Positions 33,630 through 42,154 of a DNA stretch of 50,047 nucleotides are shown here, piece by piece. Origin of the DNA: Methylobacter sp. BlB1. Its GTDB lineage: Bacteria > Pseudomonadota > Gammaproteobacteria > Methylococcales > Methylomonadaceae. Position 1 is the first letter of the stretch; each line of letters opens with the position of its first letter. Position numbers and translations under genes: made by a program. The notes beneath the pieces are model-generated. The model saw nothing but the letters and a program-made list of their open reading frames with translations, made no database searches and was not told the DNA's origin. The stretch covers positions 1-50,047 of the forward strand of contig NZ_JADMKV010000031.1 in the NCBI RefSeq assembly GCF_015476545.1, written 5' to 3'.

Positions 33630-36071
33630 ATGCGGATCAAGGACCTTAAAGATTTAATTCTGGGCTCGAAGGGAGAATCTGAAGAGGATTCTTCGGCAAC
33701 AATCCAACAGGCTCAGGGTGATTCGTCCAACCTATCCGTTCCGAGTGATGCTCTGATTATCGTGCCCATGCTCGGCACCGTACTTTTCCCCCAGGTCGTC
33801 CTGCCGTTAGTGATTGGCCGTAAACAATCGATTGCCGCCGTGCAGTATGCGGTTCGTTCCGAGAGGCCGATCGGATTGCTGCTGCGCCGCGACGACAAGG
33901 ATGAAGATCCTGCGCCCGAAGACCTTTACACAGTCGGCACTGTGGCGGAGATACTGCGCTATCTGACTGCGCCTGACGGCAACCATCATATCGTCTGCCA
34001 GGGCATTCAGCGTTTTCGGGTGAAGGAATTCCTGCCGGGCTATCCTTTCCTTGTGGCGCGCTGGGAGGCTCATCAGGAATCTGATGAAACCACTAAAGAT
34101 ATCGATGCGCGCGTCGTAACCCTTAAACATAAAGCACTGGAAGTGCTTAATTTGTCAAAACAAGTACCCGATGAACTGGTCAGCGCCATTCAATTGATCA
34201 ATTCGGCTCCTATGCTGGCGGATCTGATTTCCAGTTATCTGATCACGAAATCCGACGAGAAACAGCAGATATTAGGACTGTTCGACGTGCAGAAACGCAT
34301 CGATAAAATCCTGGAGATGCTCAATTACCGGATTGAAGTCTTAAAACTTTCCCATCAAATCAACGAGCAGACTCAGGAAACAATGGGGCAGCGCCAACGC
34401 GAGTTTGTCCTGAGAGAGCAACTGAAAGCCATACAGAAGGAGTTGGGCGAGGGTGAGGAAGGCGCGGTCGAGGTTGAAGAGATCAGCAACGCCATCGCAG
34501 CAGCGAAAATGCCTGAAGAAGTGGAAAAACATGCCCGCAAGGAATTGAATCGCCTGAAGCAAATGCCGGAAGCCGCCGGCGAGTATTCAATGCTGCGCAC
34601 CTACCTGGACTGGCTGGTGGAAATACCCTGGTCGGTTTCCAGCACAGGGGATATCGATATCAACAGGGCTCGCGAAATTCTGAATGAAGATCATTATGGT
34701 CTGGAAAAGATCAAGCAGCGCATTCTGGAATATTTGGCCGTGCGCAAGCTGAATCCTGAAGGCAAGAGCCCTATCCTTTGTTTTGTAGGGCCTCCGGGCG
34801 TCGGCAAAACTTCTCTAGGGCGCAGTATTGCCCGCGCTACCGGGCGCGAATTCGTACGCACCAGTTTAGGCGGCCTGCATGATGAAGCCGAGATAAGAGG
34901 GCACCGGCGGACTTATCTGGGGGCGCTGCCGGGCATTATCATTCAGTCGATCCGTAAAGCAGGCATCAACAATCCGGTGTTTATGCTCGATGAAATGGAT
35001 AAGATCGGCGCGGGCTTTCAGGGTGATCCTTCCGCAGCATTGCTGGAAGTGCTGGACCCGGAACAAAATTCGACTTTCCGCGATAATTACCTGGCGGTCC
35101 CGTTTGACTTGAGCCATGTCATGTTTATCGGAACGGCCAATGTTCTGGACAGTATACCCATTCCCTTGCGCGATCGCATGGAAGTGATAGAGCTGTCGGG
35201 TTATACGGCTGATGAAAAGGAGCAGATCGCCAAGCGTTATCTGGTCGGCAGGCAGCTGGAAGCGAACGGCTTAAAGCCCGAGCAATGCGCCATTACCGAT
35301 CAGGCCATACGGACTATCATCCAGGACTACACGCGCGAAGCCGGCTGCCGGAATCTGGAACGCGAAATAGGCGCCGTGTTCCGTCATGTCGCCATGGATA
35401 TTGCCGAAGGCAAGGTGGCTCAGGAAGTGATCGATGCCGAGCAGATTCCGGCCATTTTGGGGCCGAGAAAATTTGAAAGCGATGTGGCCATGCGCATCAG
35501 CGTGCCGGGCGTTGCGACAGGACTTGCCTGGACGCCGGTAGGCGGCGACATCCTTTTTATCGAAGCGACCCGCATTCCCGGCACCGGAAAACTGATTCTG
35601 ACCGGACAACTGGGCGAGGTGATGAAAGAAAGCGCCCAGGCCGCATTGAGTCTGGTCAAATTCCGGGCGGCTGAATTTGGTTTGGGCGAGGAGCTGTTTA
35701 AAAAAACCGATATTCATGTGCATGTGCCCGCAGGCGCCATTCCTAAGGATGGGCCCAGCGCCGGCGTGGCCATATTCGTGGCGTTGTACTCGGCATTTTC
35801 CGAACAAATCGTGCAAAAGGACGTGGCGATGACCGGTGAAATCAGTTTGCGCGGGTTGGTTCTGCCAGTCGGCGGCATCAAGGAAAAAGTCATTGCCGCA
35901 GCGCGCGCCGGCATCAAAACGGTCATGCTGCCGGCGCGCAATAAAAGAGATTTTGAGGAAATACCGCAAGCGGTCCGGGATCAGCTTGAGTTTGTCTGGC
36001 TGGAGACAGTGGATGATGCGCTGGAGGTTGCGGTTGAAAAGACGGGCCGGAGTAATCCTGAACCTACATGA
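33630..36071 (+). CDS. lon: ATP-dependent protease Lon
   Basis: 813 residues. The N-terminal substrate-binding LAN domain starts at about 40 (ALIIVPMLGTVLFPQVVLPL). The AAA+ module has Walker A GPPGVGKTSLGRS, LDEMDKIG and a sensor region GTANVLDSIPIPLRDRMEVI. The C-terminal protease domain has the catalytic dyad S710 in PKDGPSAGVAIF and K753 in GGIKEKVIAAARAG. It degrades damaged and regulatory proteins in the cytoplasm. The N-terminal 35 residues are polar and specific to this version. The gene is co-transcribed with hsp20 and followed by a REP-like repeat. Confidence 0.95.
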   Translation: MRIKDLKDLILGSKGESEEDSSATIQQAQGDSSNLSVPSDALIIVPMLGTVLFPQVVLPLVIGRKQSIAAVQYAVRSERPIGLLLRRDDKDEDPAPEDLYTVGTVAEILRYLTAPDGNHHIVCQGIQRFRVKEFLPGYPFLVARWEAHQESDETTKDIDARVVTLKHKALEVLNLSKQVPDELVSAIQLINSAPMLADLISSYLITKSDEKQQILGLFDVQKRIDKILEMLNYRIEVLKLSHQINEQTQETMGQRQREFVLREQLKAIQKELGEGEEGAVEVEEISNAIAAAKMPEEVEKHARKELNRLKQMPEAAGEYSMLRTYLDWLVEIPWSVSSTGDIDINRAREILNEDHYGLEKIKQRILEYLAVRKLNPEGKSPILCFVGPPGVGKTSLGRSIARATGREFVRTSLGGLHDEAEIRGHRRTYLGALPGIIIQSIRKAGINNPVFMLDEMDKIGAGFQGDPSAALLEVLDPEQNSTFRDNYLAVPFDLSHVMFIGTANVLDSIPIPLRDRMEVIELSGYTADEKEQIAKRYLVGRQLEANGLKPEQCAITDQAIRTIIQDYTREAGCRNLEREIGAVFRHVAMDIAEGKVAQEVIDAEQIPAILGPRKFESDVAMRISVPGVATGLAWTPVGGDILFIEATRIPGTGKLILTGQLGEVMKESAQAALSLVKFRAAEFGLGEELFKKTDIHVHVPAGAIPKDGPSAGVAIFVALYSAFSEQIVQKDVAMTGEISLRGLVLPVGGIKEKVIAAARAGIKTVMLPARNKRDFEEIPQAVRDQLEFVWLETVDDALEVAVEKTGRSNPEPT

Positions 36072-36080
36072 TAGGCAGCT

Positions 36081-36157
36081 GTAGGGTACGCATTGTGTAC
36101 CTTCTCAAAGTTCTGATGAGACGGTAGCAGAAGAACGGTACGCGGTGCGTACCCTAC
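36081..36157. repeat. REP-like repeat, family 1, copy C, between lon and cysN
   Basis: The left arm GTAGGGTACGCATTGTGTAC at 36081-36100 (plus C) has three mismatches to the consensus. The right arm GGTACGCGGTGCGTACCC at 36137-36154 extends to CTAC at 36157. 35 bases lie between. The arms again lie between convergent genes, here just after lon and before the cysN stop. Confidence 0.85.
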
Positions 36158-36169
36158 GGTTGTGCATGA

Positions 36170-37798
36170 TCAATAAATGATTTTCTGAGCTTTTAATGCG
36201 GCGTAAATATCATCAATAGACGCTTTATCGCTGTCGAAAGCCATATCCGACAGTTCTGCTTTGCTGTTCACGCATAAACAGATCAATCCGGCATTTTTGA
36301 CGGCCTGAATGAGCGGTGCAGCCTCCTCGTTTTCCAGAATGGTCGTGGCATGCCCGGTATCGAATAGCCTTCTTTCCAGTTGATAAGCCGCTTCCTTGCC
36401 ATTGGCGCCAGTTAAGGCGATAGCCGTTGCTGTCTGGCTGAACCGGGCCGCCCGTTCCGCCGCGCTGACCGGCTGTTGAACTTCATCTTCCGTATGGCCG
36501 GTGATCATGCCGGCACCCACCGTGCCGTTGGTCAGCCGGTCGATGATAATGAACGAGCCGCTGCCTTTAACGCGTTTGTAGGGATCGAATACTACGGGCG
36601 CGTTGACTGAAACCGTGCAGGAGCCGATCTCGTTGAGTTTCAATTCGTTGGCGTCATGGTGTTCCAGCGTATTGACATCGATGCGGTGGTGAATCATCGA
36701 GATGGAGCCGGGCACGCTGCGCGTGGCCAGCTTGATGATGTACTGGCGGCCCGGCGTCATGGCCTGCTCGGCCATCCAGACGATGCTCGCCTTGAATTTA
36801 TCCGCAACCGTGGCAGGCGTTTTTTCAGCGCCGACAATCATGTCGCCGCGGCTGATGTCGATTTCGTCTTCCAGCGTCAGGGTTACGGCCATTGGCGGAA
36901 AAGCCTGATCAAGCTCGCCATCATAAGTCACGATGGCCTTGATTTTGCTGCTTTTACCTGACGGCAAGGCAGTAATGCGGTCGCCCTTGCGGAAAACGCC
37001 CGATGCTACCGTGCCGCAGAAACCGCGGAAGTCGAGGTTGGGGCGGTTGACATACTGCACGGGGAAGCGTGCATCGTCGAAATTGCGGTCGTTGGCGATT
37101 TCAATGGTGTTCAGCGCTTCCATCATCGGTACGCCGGTAAACCAGGGCATATTGTCGCTGCGGTTGACCACGTTGTCGCCGTCCAGCGCCGACAGCGGGA
37201 TAAAGGTAATATCGTGCAGATCCAGCGATTGAGTAAACGCCAGATAGTCGGCCTTGATTTTATTGAAGGTTTCTTCGCTGTAGTCGACCAGGTCCATTTT
37301 GTTGACTGCGACGATGATGTGCCTGATGCCCAGCAGGGAAGCGATAAAGCTGTGGCGCTTGGTCTGGGTCTGCACGCCGTAGCGCGCGTCGATCAGGATG
37401 ACGGCCAGATCGCAGGTCGAGGCGCCTGTGGCCATGTTGCGCGTGTACTGCTCATGCCCCGGTGTGTCGGCAATGATGAACTTGCGCGTGGCGGTGGAGA
37501 AGTAGCGGTAAGCGACATCAATGGTAATGCCCTGTTCACGTTCCGCCTGCAAGCCGTCAACCAGCAAAGCCAGATCGATCTTGCCAGCGCCCGTGGTGCC
37601 GGATTTGGCGCTGTCGGCCTGAACCGCGGCCAATTGATCTTCATAGATCATCTTGGAGTCATGCAGCAGGCGGCCGATCAGTGTGCTTTTGCCGTCGTCG
37701 ACATTGCCGCAAGTCAGGAAGCGCAGCAATTCCTTGCGCTCATGCTGCGCCAGATAAGCATTGATATCGGTACTGATTAAATCTGATTGGTGTGACAT
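36170..37798 (-). CDS. cysN: Sulfate adenylyltransferase large subunit with a degenerate APS-kinase-like tail
   Basis: 542 residues. The GTPase domain has the P-loop [19 protein letters not shown], then [11 protein letters not shown] and [12 protein letters not shown]. Elongation-factor-like beta-barrels follow. Together with CysD it makes adenosine 5'-phosphosulfate from ATP and sulfate, driven by GTP. CysN alone is usually about 475 residues and CysN-CysC fusions about 630. Here residues 454-542 look like a shrunken APS kinase: [20 protein letters not shown] aligns with the kinase P-loop start, but the G-x4-GKS/T is broken. [13 protein letters not shown] and [15 protein letters not shown] keep the family pattern. 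The kinase activity is surely lost. CysD is encoded 48 bases upstream. Confidence 0.93.
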   Translation of the reverse strand: MSHQSDLISTDINAYLAQHERKELLRFLTCGNVDDGKSTLIGRLLHDSKMIYEDQLAAVQADSAKSGTTGAGKIDLALLVDGLQAEREQGITIDVAYRYFSTATRKFIIADTPGHEQYTRNMATGASTCDLAVILIDARYGVQTQTKRHSFIASLLGIRHIIVAVNKMDLVDYSEETFNKIKADYLAFTQSLDLHDITFIPLSALDGDNVVNRSDNMPWFTGVPMMEALNTIEIANDRNFDDARFPVQYVNRPNLDFRGFCGTVASGVFRKGDRITALPSGKSSKIKAIVTYDGELDQAFPPMAVTLTLEDEIDISRGDMIVGAEKTPATVADKFKASIVWMAEQAMTPGRQYIIKLATRSVPGSISMIHHRIDVNTLEHHDANELKLNEIGSCTVSVNAPVVFDPYKRVKGSGSFIIIDRLTNGTVGAGMITGHTEDEVQQPVSAAERAARFSQTATAIALTGANGKEAAYQLERRLFDTGHATTILENEEAAPLIQAVKNAGLICLCVNSKAELSDMAFDSDKASIDDIYAALKAQKIIY

Positions 37799-37846
37799 AG
37801 TATTGTTTCTCTGAATTCCTGTTATTGGTTGCAGTGGCGGGCAATA

Positions 37847-38755
37847 TTAAAAATACCCTTCGCGCTTTTTCTGCTCCATGGAACCGGCCTGATCGTGGTC
37901 GATCAGGCGTCCCTGGCGTTCAGAGGTTGTGGTCAATAGCATTTCCTGAATGATTTCAGGCAGCGTAGTCGCGGTTGATTCAACAGCGCCTGTCAGCGGG
38001 TAGCAGCCCAAGGTGCGGAAGCGCACCATTTTCATTTCCACTTTGTCGTCCGAGCCGATCGGCATACGGTCGTCGTCGACCATGATCAGCATGCCGTCCT
38101 TATTGACAACGGGGCGTTCCTTGGCGAAATACAAGGGCACGATCGGGATGTTTTCCAGATGAATGTATTGCCAGATATCCAGCTCGGTCCAGTTGGAAAG
38201 CGGGAATACGCGGATACTTTCGCCTTTATCGATTCTGCCGTTATAGATGTTCCATAATTCCGGACGCTGGTTTTTAGGGTCCCAGCGATGATTTTTATCC
38301 CGGAAAGAATAAACGCGTTCTTTCGCGCGGGATTTTTCTTCGTCGCGCCGGGCGCCGCCAAAGGCGGCATCAAAGCGGTATTTGTTCAGTGCCTGCTTGA
38401 GTCCTTCGGTTTTCATGACGTCGGTGTGCTTCTTGCTGCCATGAGTAAATGGCCCGATACCCTGGTCGACACCGTCCTGGTTGACATGGACCAGCAATTC
38501 AAGACCGAGTTCTTTAACCATGCGGTCGCGAAATTCAATCATTTCCTTGAATTTCCAGGTCGTATCGACATGCATCAAAGGGAAAGGGGGCTTGCCGGGA
38601 TAAAAAGCCTTCATGGTCAGATGCAACATGACGGCGGAATCCTTGCCGATAGAATACAACATCACCGGGCGTTCAAATTCGGCGGCTACTTCACGAATAA
38701 TATGAATACTTTCAGCTTCCAGCTGTTTGAGATGGGTCAGTTTATAATCAGTCAT
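37847..38755 (-). CDS. cysD: Sulfate adenylyltransferase small subunit
   Basis: 302 residues, of the PP-loop ATPase/PAPS reductase-like family. It is the catalytic subunit that forms APS, with CysN as GTPase partner. Motifs: [20 protein letters not shown] (PP-loop), [39 protein letters not shown] and [16 protein letters not shown] carboxy-terminal [20 protein letters not shown] and a final KKREGYF are typical. It is the first gene of a cysDN pair; APS kinase or reductase genes are not in the window. Confidence 0.95.
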   Translation of the reverse strand: MTDYKLTHLKQLEAESIHIIREVAAEFERPVMLYSIGKDSAVMLHLTMKAFYPGKPPFPLMHVDTTWKFKEMIEFRDRMVKELGLELLVHVNQDGVDQGIGPFTHGSKKHTDVMKTEGLKQALNKYRFDAAFGGARRDEEKSRAKERVYSFRDKNHRWDPKNQRPELWNIYNGRIDKGESIRVFPLSNWTELDIWQYIHLENIPIVPLYFAKERPVVNKDGMLIMVDDDRMPIGSDDKVEMKMVRFRTLGCYPLTGAVESTATTLPEIIQEMLLTTTSERQGRLIDHDQAGSMEQKKREGYF

Positions 38756-38896
38756 TAATAATCCGTCAGGAATGGGAATACCACGGTATAGTTATTGAGA
38801 CAACTCAATAAGAAACCTTCTATTCTAATTTGATCAGGCAGTTAATGCCAGATTTGCTTGAAATTTATTGTATTGCGCCAGCTATGGTTGATATCG

Positions 38897-39682
38897 TTAC
38901 CGGTTTTTGATGTGACGGTAGCCAAGATTTTGCATTTGCCGAAGAATCCAGTGTTGCCGTTTGAGTACATAGTTAGAAGGGCGGTTTGCGTGCAGTATAA
39001 TCGGATTAGGCAGTGTGGCCGCCAGGAGCGCGGCCTGAGCGCGGCTGAGTTGTTTCGCTGGGATGCCGAAATAGTGGCGGCTGGCGGCTTCTATGCCGAA
39101 CAAATGATCGCCGAATTCAGCGATATTCAAATACATGACCAATATCCGCTCTTTAGTCCACATTATTTCGATCAATATCGTAAACCAGACTTCCAGTCCT
39201 TTGCGCAAAAAACTTTTTGAAGGACTCAGGAATAAATTTTTAGCCACCTGCTGGGAAATGGTGCTCGCCCCTCTCAGTTTGCCGCCTTCCATATAGACAT
39301 CAATTGAAGACTGTATGGAATCCAGATCAAATCCGGAATGCTGGAAAAAACGCTGATCTTCGGATGCAATCACGGCTGCCGAAGCGTTAGAAGAAATTTT
39401 TTCCGAACTGACCCAGGTATAGTCAATGGATTTAAACGTTTGATCATAGGCCAAATCTTCAAAATGCCGGTAGAGCATGAATGCCGATGTGGGAGCAGGG
39501 CACCAGCGCAATAATGCGCAGAGTGCGATAGACGTAACCAGAAAAGTCAGCAGCAGATAAAGCGCCGTATTTCGCAGTACGAGCCTTAGCGGCAATGACC
39601 GGAAGCCTCTATTTCGCAGGTGTCGGGATTTTTTGGTCAAGTTGCTGAAAATTTTTATGTCTGATAGGGGCCTAATAGCCAT
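38897..39682 (-). CDS. mtgA: Monofunctional biosynthetic peptidoglycan transglycosylase
   Basis: 261 residues, family GT51. A basic N-terminus is followed by one transmembrane helix (about 34-55), and the rest lies in the periplasm. It polymerises lipid II into glycan strands without a transpeptidase domain. Motifs are ASEDQRFFQHSGFDLDSIQ (catalytic glutamate in EDQRFFQH), GASTISQQVAKNLFLSPSKS and RKGLEVWFTILIEIMWTKER. YLNIAEFGDHLFGIEAASRHYF and LLAATLPNPI complete the set. Length is near that of E. coli MtgA. Confidence 0.93.
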   Translation of the reverse strand: MAIRPLSDIKIFSNLTKKSRHLRNRGFRSLPLRLVLRNTALYLLLTFLVTSIALCALLRWCPAPTSAFMLYRHFEDLAYDQTFKSIDYTWVSSEKISSNASAAVIASEDQRFFQHSGFDLDSIQSSIDVYMEGGKLRGASTISQQVAKNLFLSPSKSFLRKGLEVWFTILIEIMWTKERILVMYLNIAEFGDHLFGIEAASRHYFGIPAKQLSRAQAALLAATLPNPIILHANRPSNYVLKRQHWILRQMQNLGYRHIKNR

Positions 39683-39911
39683 TTAAAATGATTTGGAGAC
39701 TGTCTGGTTAAATGGAAAATTTCAGGATAAGGCGCGTTCTTCCGCGACAATTTTTTCCGTGGGTGAGCAATTTATTGGCAAAGTTTAAATTAAAACCAAG
39801 CTTACGCAATAAACTTATATATTTTTATAACGCCAGAATATATCAAAAACATGCATTTATTCGCATAAATAAACAGCAAATTTGACAGATATTTATTTTA
39901 ATATCAGGATA

Positions 39912-40295
39912 ATGGATTTTAAGATTAATAAAATAATAATGAAAATTGACGTCTTGTATGCAGCGGTTTCTTCCGGATCATTGAGGAAAATAGCCAGAGG
40001 TCTGGTTATGGCCCTGTTTCTTTCATCTGTTGCGGGATGCGCCACAGTCGGCCATGAGTTTCCTGCCGGTCAGGTTTCAACTATTAAAATTGGCGAAACC
40101 ACTCAGAATGATGTGCGCGCCACTTTCGGCAATCCCTGGAGAACCGGCATAGAGGATGGCTTGAGAACCTGGACTTATGGAATTTATCACTACAGCCTGT
40201 TCGATGATGCCAGCACGGAAGATCTGCTTATTCGGTTTGACAAGCGCGGTATCGTTACCTCATTTGTATTTAACACGACCAAACGATCAAAATAA
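39912..40295 (+). CDS. SmpA/OmlA-like outer-membrane lipoprotein
   Basis: About 127 residues. The signal region ends in a lipobox, LSSVAGC, so the mature protein starts at that cysteine and is lipid-anchored. The mature domain, VSTIKIGETTQNDVRATFGN followed by a WTYG and a C-terminal strand, is of the BamE/SmpA/OmlA type (two helices and a small sheet). BamE itself aids outer-membrane barrel assembly; this relative's role is unknown. The start is uncertain: AGGA lies just before the ATG at 39912, an ATG at 39939 would give a more normal signal length, and a TTG at 39882 is also in frame. It is divergent from mtgA. Confidence 0.75.
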   Translation: MDFKINKIIMKIDVLYAAVSSGSLRKIARGLVMALFLSSVAGCATVGHEFPAGQVSTIKIGETTQNDVRATFGNPWRTGIEDGLRTWTYGIYHYSLFDDASTEDLLIRFDKRGIVTSFVFNTTKRSK

Positions 40296-40310
40296 TCCAA
40301 ACAGGGTGCC

Positions 40311-40332
40311 TCATATATTGCTCGCACCCTGT
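40311..40332. terminator. Bidirectional hairpin between convergent genes
   Basis: ACAGGGTGC at 40311-40319 pairs with GCACCCTGT at 40324-40332 around a short loop. On the plus strand a T-run follows at 40342-40347. It lies 16 bases after the lipoprotein stop and 14 before the end of the opposing gene. Confidence 0.55.
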
Positions 40333-40345
40333 CTCCGACCGTTTT

Positions 40346-41962
40346 TTAAGCCATCCTTTCCTGGTCCCGGACTATCTCCAAGGCCACTGCTTCGGCTACC
40401 TTGATGCCATCCACGGCCGCGGAAAGAATGCCGCCCGCATAGCCCGCACCTTCCCCGGCCGGATACAGTCCTCTGGTATTCAGGCTTTGATAGTCGGCGT
40501 TGCGCTTGATGCGCACAGGGGATGATGTTCGCGTTTCAACGCCGGTCAGTACGGCATCGTGCATAGCAAACCCTTTTATTTTTTTATCAAATGCCGGAAT
40601 GGCTTCGCGTATCGCTTCTATCGCGTAATCGGGCAGGGCAGAACTCAGATCGCATAAGTGCACGCCCGGCGTATAGGAGGGCTGCACGGAACCCAGCGCA
40701 ACCGAGGGACGCTTGGCCAGGAAGTCGCCTACCAGTTGTCCTGGCGCTTCATAGGTCTTGCCGCCCAGTTCAAAGGCATGGGCTTCCAAGCGGCGCTGGA
40801 ACTCGATGCCGGCTAAAGGGTGGCCCGGATAATCATCCGGCGTAATACCGGCGACAATGCCGCTGTTGGCATTGCGCTCGTTGCGCGAATATTGGCTCAT
40901 GCCATTGGTCACCACATGGCCCGTCTCGGATGTGGCAGCTACCACCGTGCCGCCGGGACACATGCAGAAGCTGTAAACAGAGCGCCCATTGCGGCAATGA
41001 TGGACCAGTTTGTAATCGGCAGCACCCAGTAGCGGATGGCCCGCATTTTTGCCGAAACGGCAGGTATCGATCAACGATTGAGGATGTTCTATGCGAAAGC
41101 CGATGGAAAAGGGCTTGGCTTCAATGTAAACGCCGCGGTCATAAAGCATTTTGAAGGTATCCCGTGCACTGTGGCCGACGGCCAGCACGACGTGATCGCA
41201 ACGAATCGTTTCGCCATTGGCGAGTACGACGCCGCGCACCTGACCGTTGTCGATGTCGATGTCGTCCACGCGGCTTTGGAAGCGTATCTCGCCGCCCAAT
41301 GACTCGATGGTTGCGCGTATCTGTTCCACCATCGACACCAGCTTGAACGTACCGATGTGCGGCTTGCTGAGGTAGAGAATTTCAGCAGGTGCGCCGGCTT
41401 TGACAAACTCGGTCAGCACCTTGCGGCCGTAATGATTGGGGTCTTTGATTTGGGTGTGGAGTTTGCCGTCGGAAAAAGTGCCGGCGCCGCCTTCTCCGAA
41501 TTGCACGTTCGACTCGGGATTGAACACGCTTTTGCGCCAAAGGCCGAAAGTATCTTTAGTACGTTCGCGCACCTCTTTGCCGCGCTCCAGAAGAATGGGC
41601 CGAAAACCCATCTGGGCCAGAATCAAAGCCGCAAACAGTCCGCAGGGCCCGGTACCGATCACGACGGGGCGAGACGGCAGATCCTTGGGCGCATGGGCAA
41701 CAAAGCGATAAGTTGTGTCCGGCGTTAAGGCGATATGCGGATCGTCGCGCAGGCGCTTCAGTAAGGCTTGCTCATTGTCGGCTTCAACATCGAGGGTATA
41801 AATAAGAAAAATCGAATCCCGATTGCGAGCATCAATACCGCGGCGAAATATTCTATAATTGATCAAATGTTCTGCGCTGAGGCCAAGTCGATCGAGAATA
41901 GCGGTTTTGATCATGCTTTCCGGATGATCGAGAGGGAGTTTAAGTTCAGTGATTCTCAACAT
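40346..41962 (-). CDS. FAD-dependent dehydrogenase of the COG2509 type
   Basis: 538 residues. An N-terminal extension (1-95) precedes the FAD-binding Rossmann motif VVIGTGPCGLFAALILAQMG. NVQFGEGGAGTFSDGKLHTQ, HVVLAVGHSARDTFKMLYD and CMCPGGTVVAATSE are characteristic of this family. The C-terminal FAD contact reads GLYPAGEGAGYAGGILSAAVDG. The family is conserved but without an established substrate; it is thought to act as an oxidoreductase in the cytoplasm. Length is full, with no visible defects. Confidence 0.88.
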   Translation of the reverse strand: MLRITELKLPLDHPESMIKTAILDRLGLSAEHLINYRIFRRGIDARNRDSIFLIYTLDVEADNEQALLKRLRDDPHIALTPDTTYRFVAHAPKDLPSRPVVIGTGPCGLFAALILAQMGFRPILLERGKEVRERTKDTFGLWRKSVFNPESNVQFGEGGAGTFSDGKLHTQIKDPNHYGRKVLTEFVKAGAPAEILYLSKPHIGTFKLVSMVEQIRATIESLGGEIRFQSRVDDIDIDNGQVRGVVLANGETIRCDHVVLAVGHSARDTFKMLYDRGVYIEAKPFSIGFRIEHPQSLIDTCRFGKNAGHPLLGAADYKLVHHCRNGRSVYSFCMCPGGTVVAATSETGHVVTNGMSQYSRNERNANSGIVAGITPDDYPGHPLAGIEFQRRLEAHAFELGGKTYEAPGQLVGDFLAKRPSVALGSVQPSYTPGVHLCDLSSALPDYAIEAIREAIPAFDKKIKGFAMHDAVLTGVETRTSSPVRIKRNADYQSLNTRGLYPAGEGAGYAGGILSAAVDGIKVAEAVALEIVRDQERMA

Positions 41963-42154
41963 GTAGTTTATTCCAGGATGCCTCTGTAAGAGGTCCTTGT
42001 ATATTGCGGGTCAATGTGATGGGATAGGACTATTTTACCTTAATGGCCGTTTTCTTGTTAGTAGCTATTTAGGCGCTTTTTATTCAGTTATGCTTTTTAA
42101 AAAAATAAGGCATAGTGCAAACAAAACCATATTTACGTTGATAATAACCAGAAC

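Noticed and set aside
35271-35969. Minus-strand 232-codon frame inside lon
   Set aside because: It is the complement of the lon protease domain and has no independent support.
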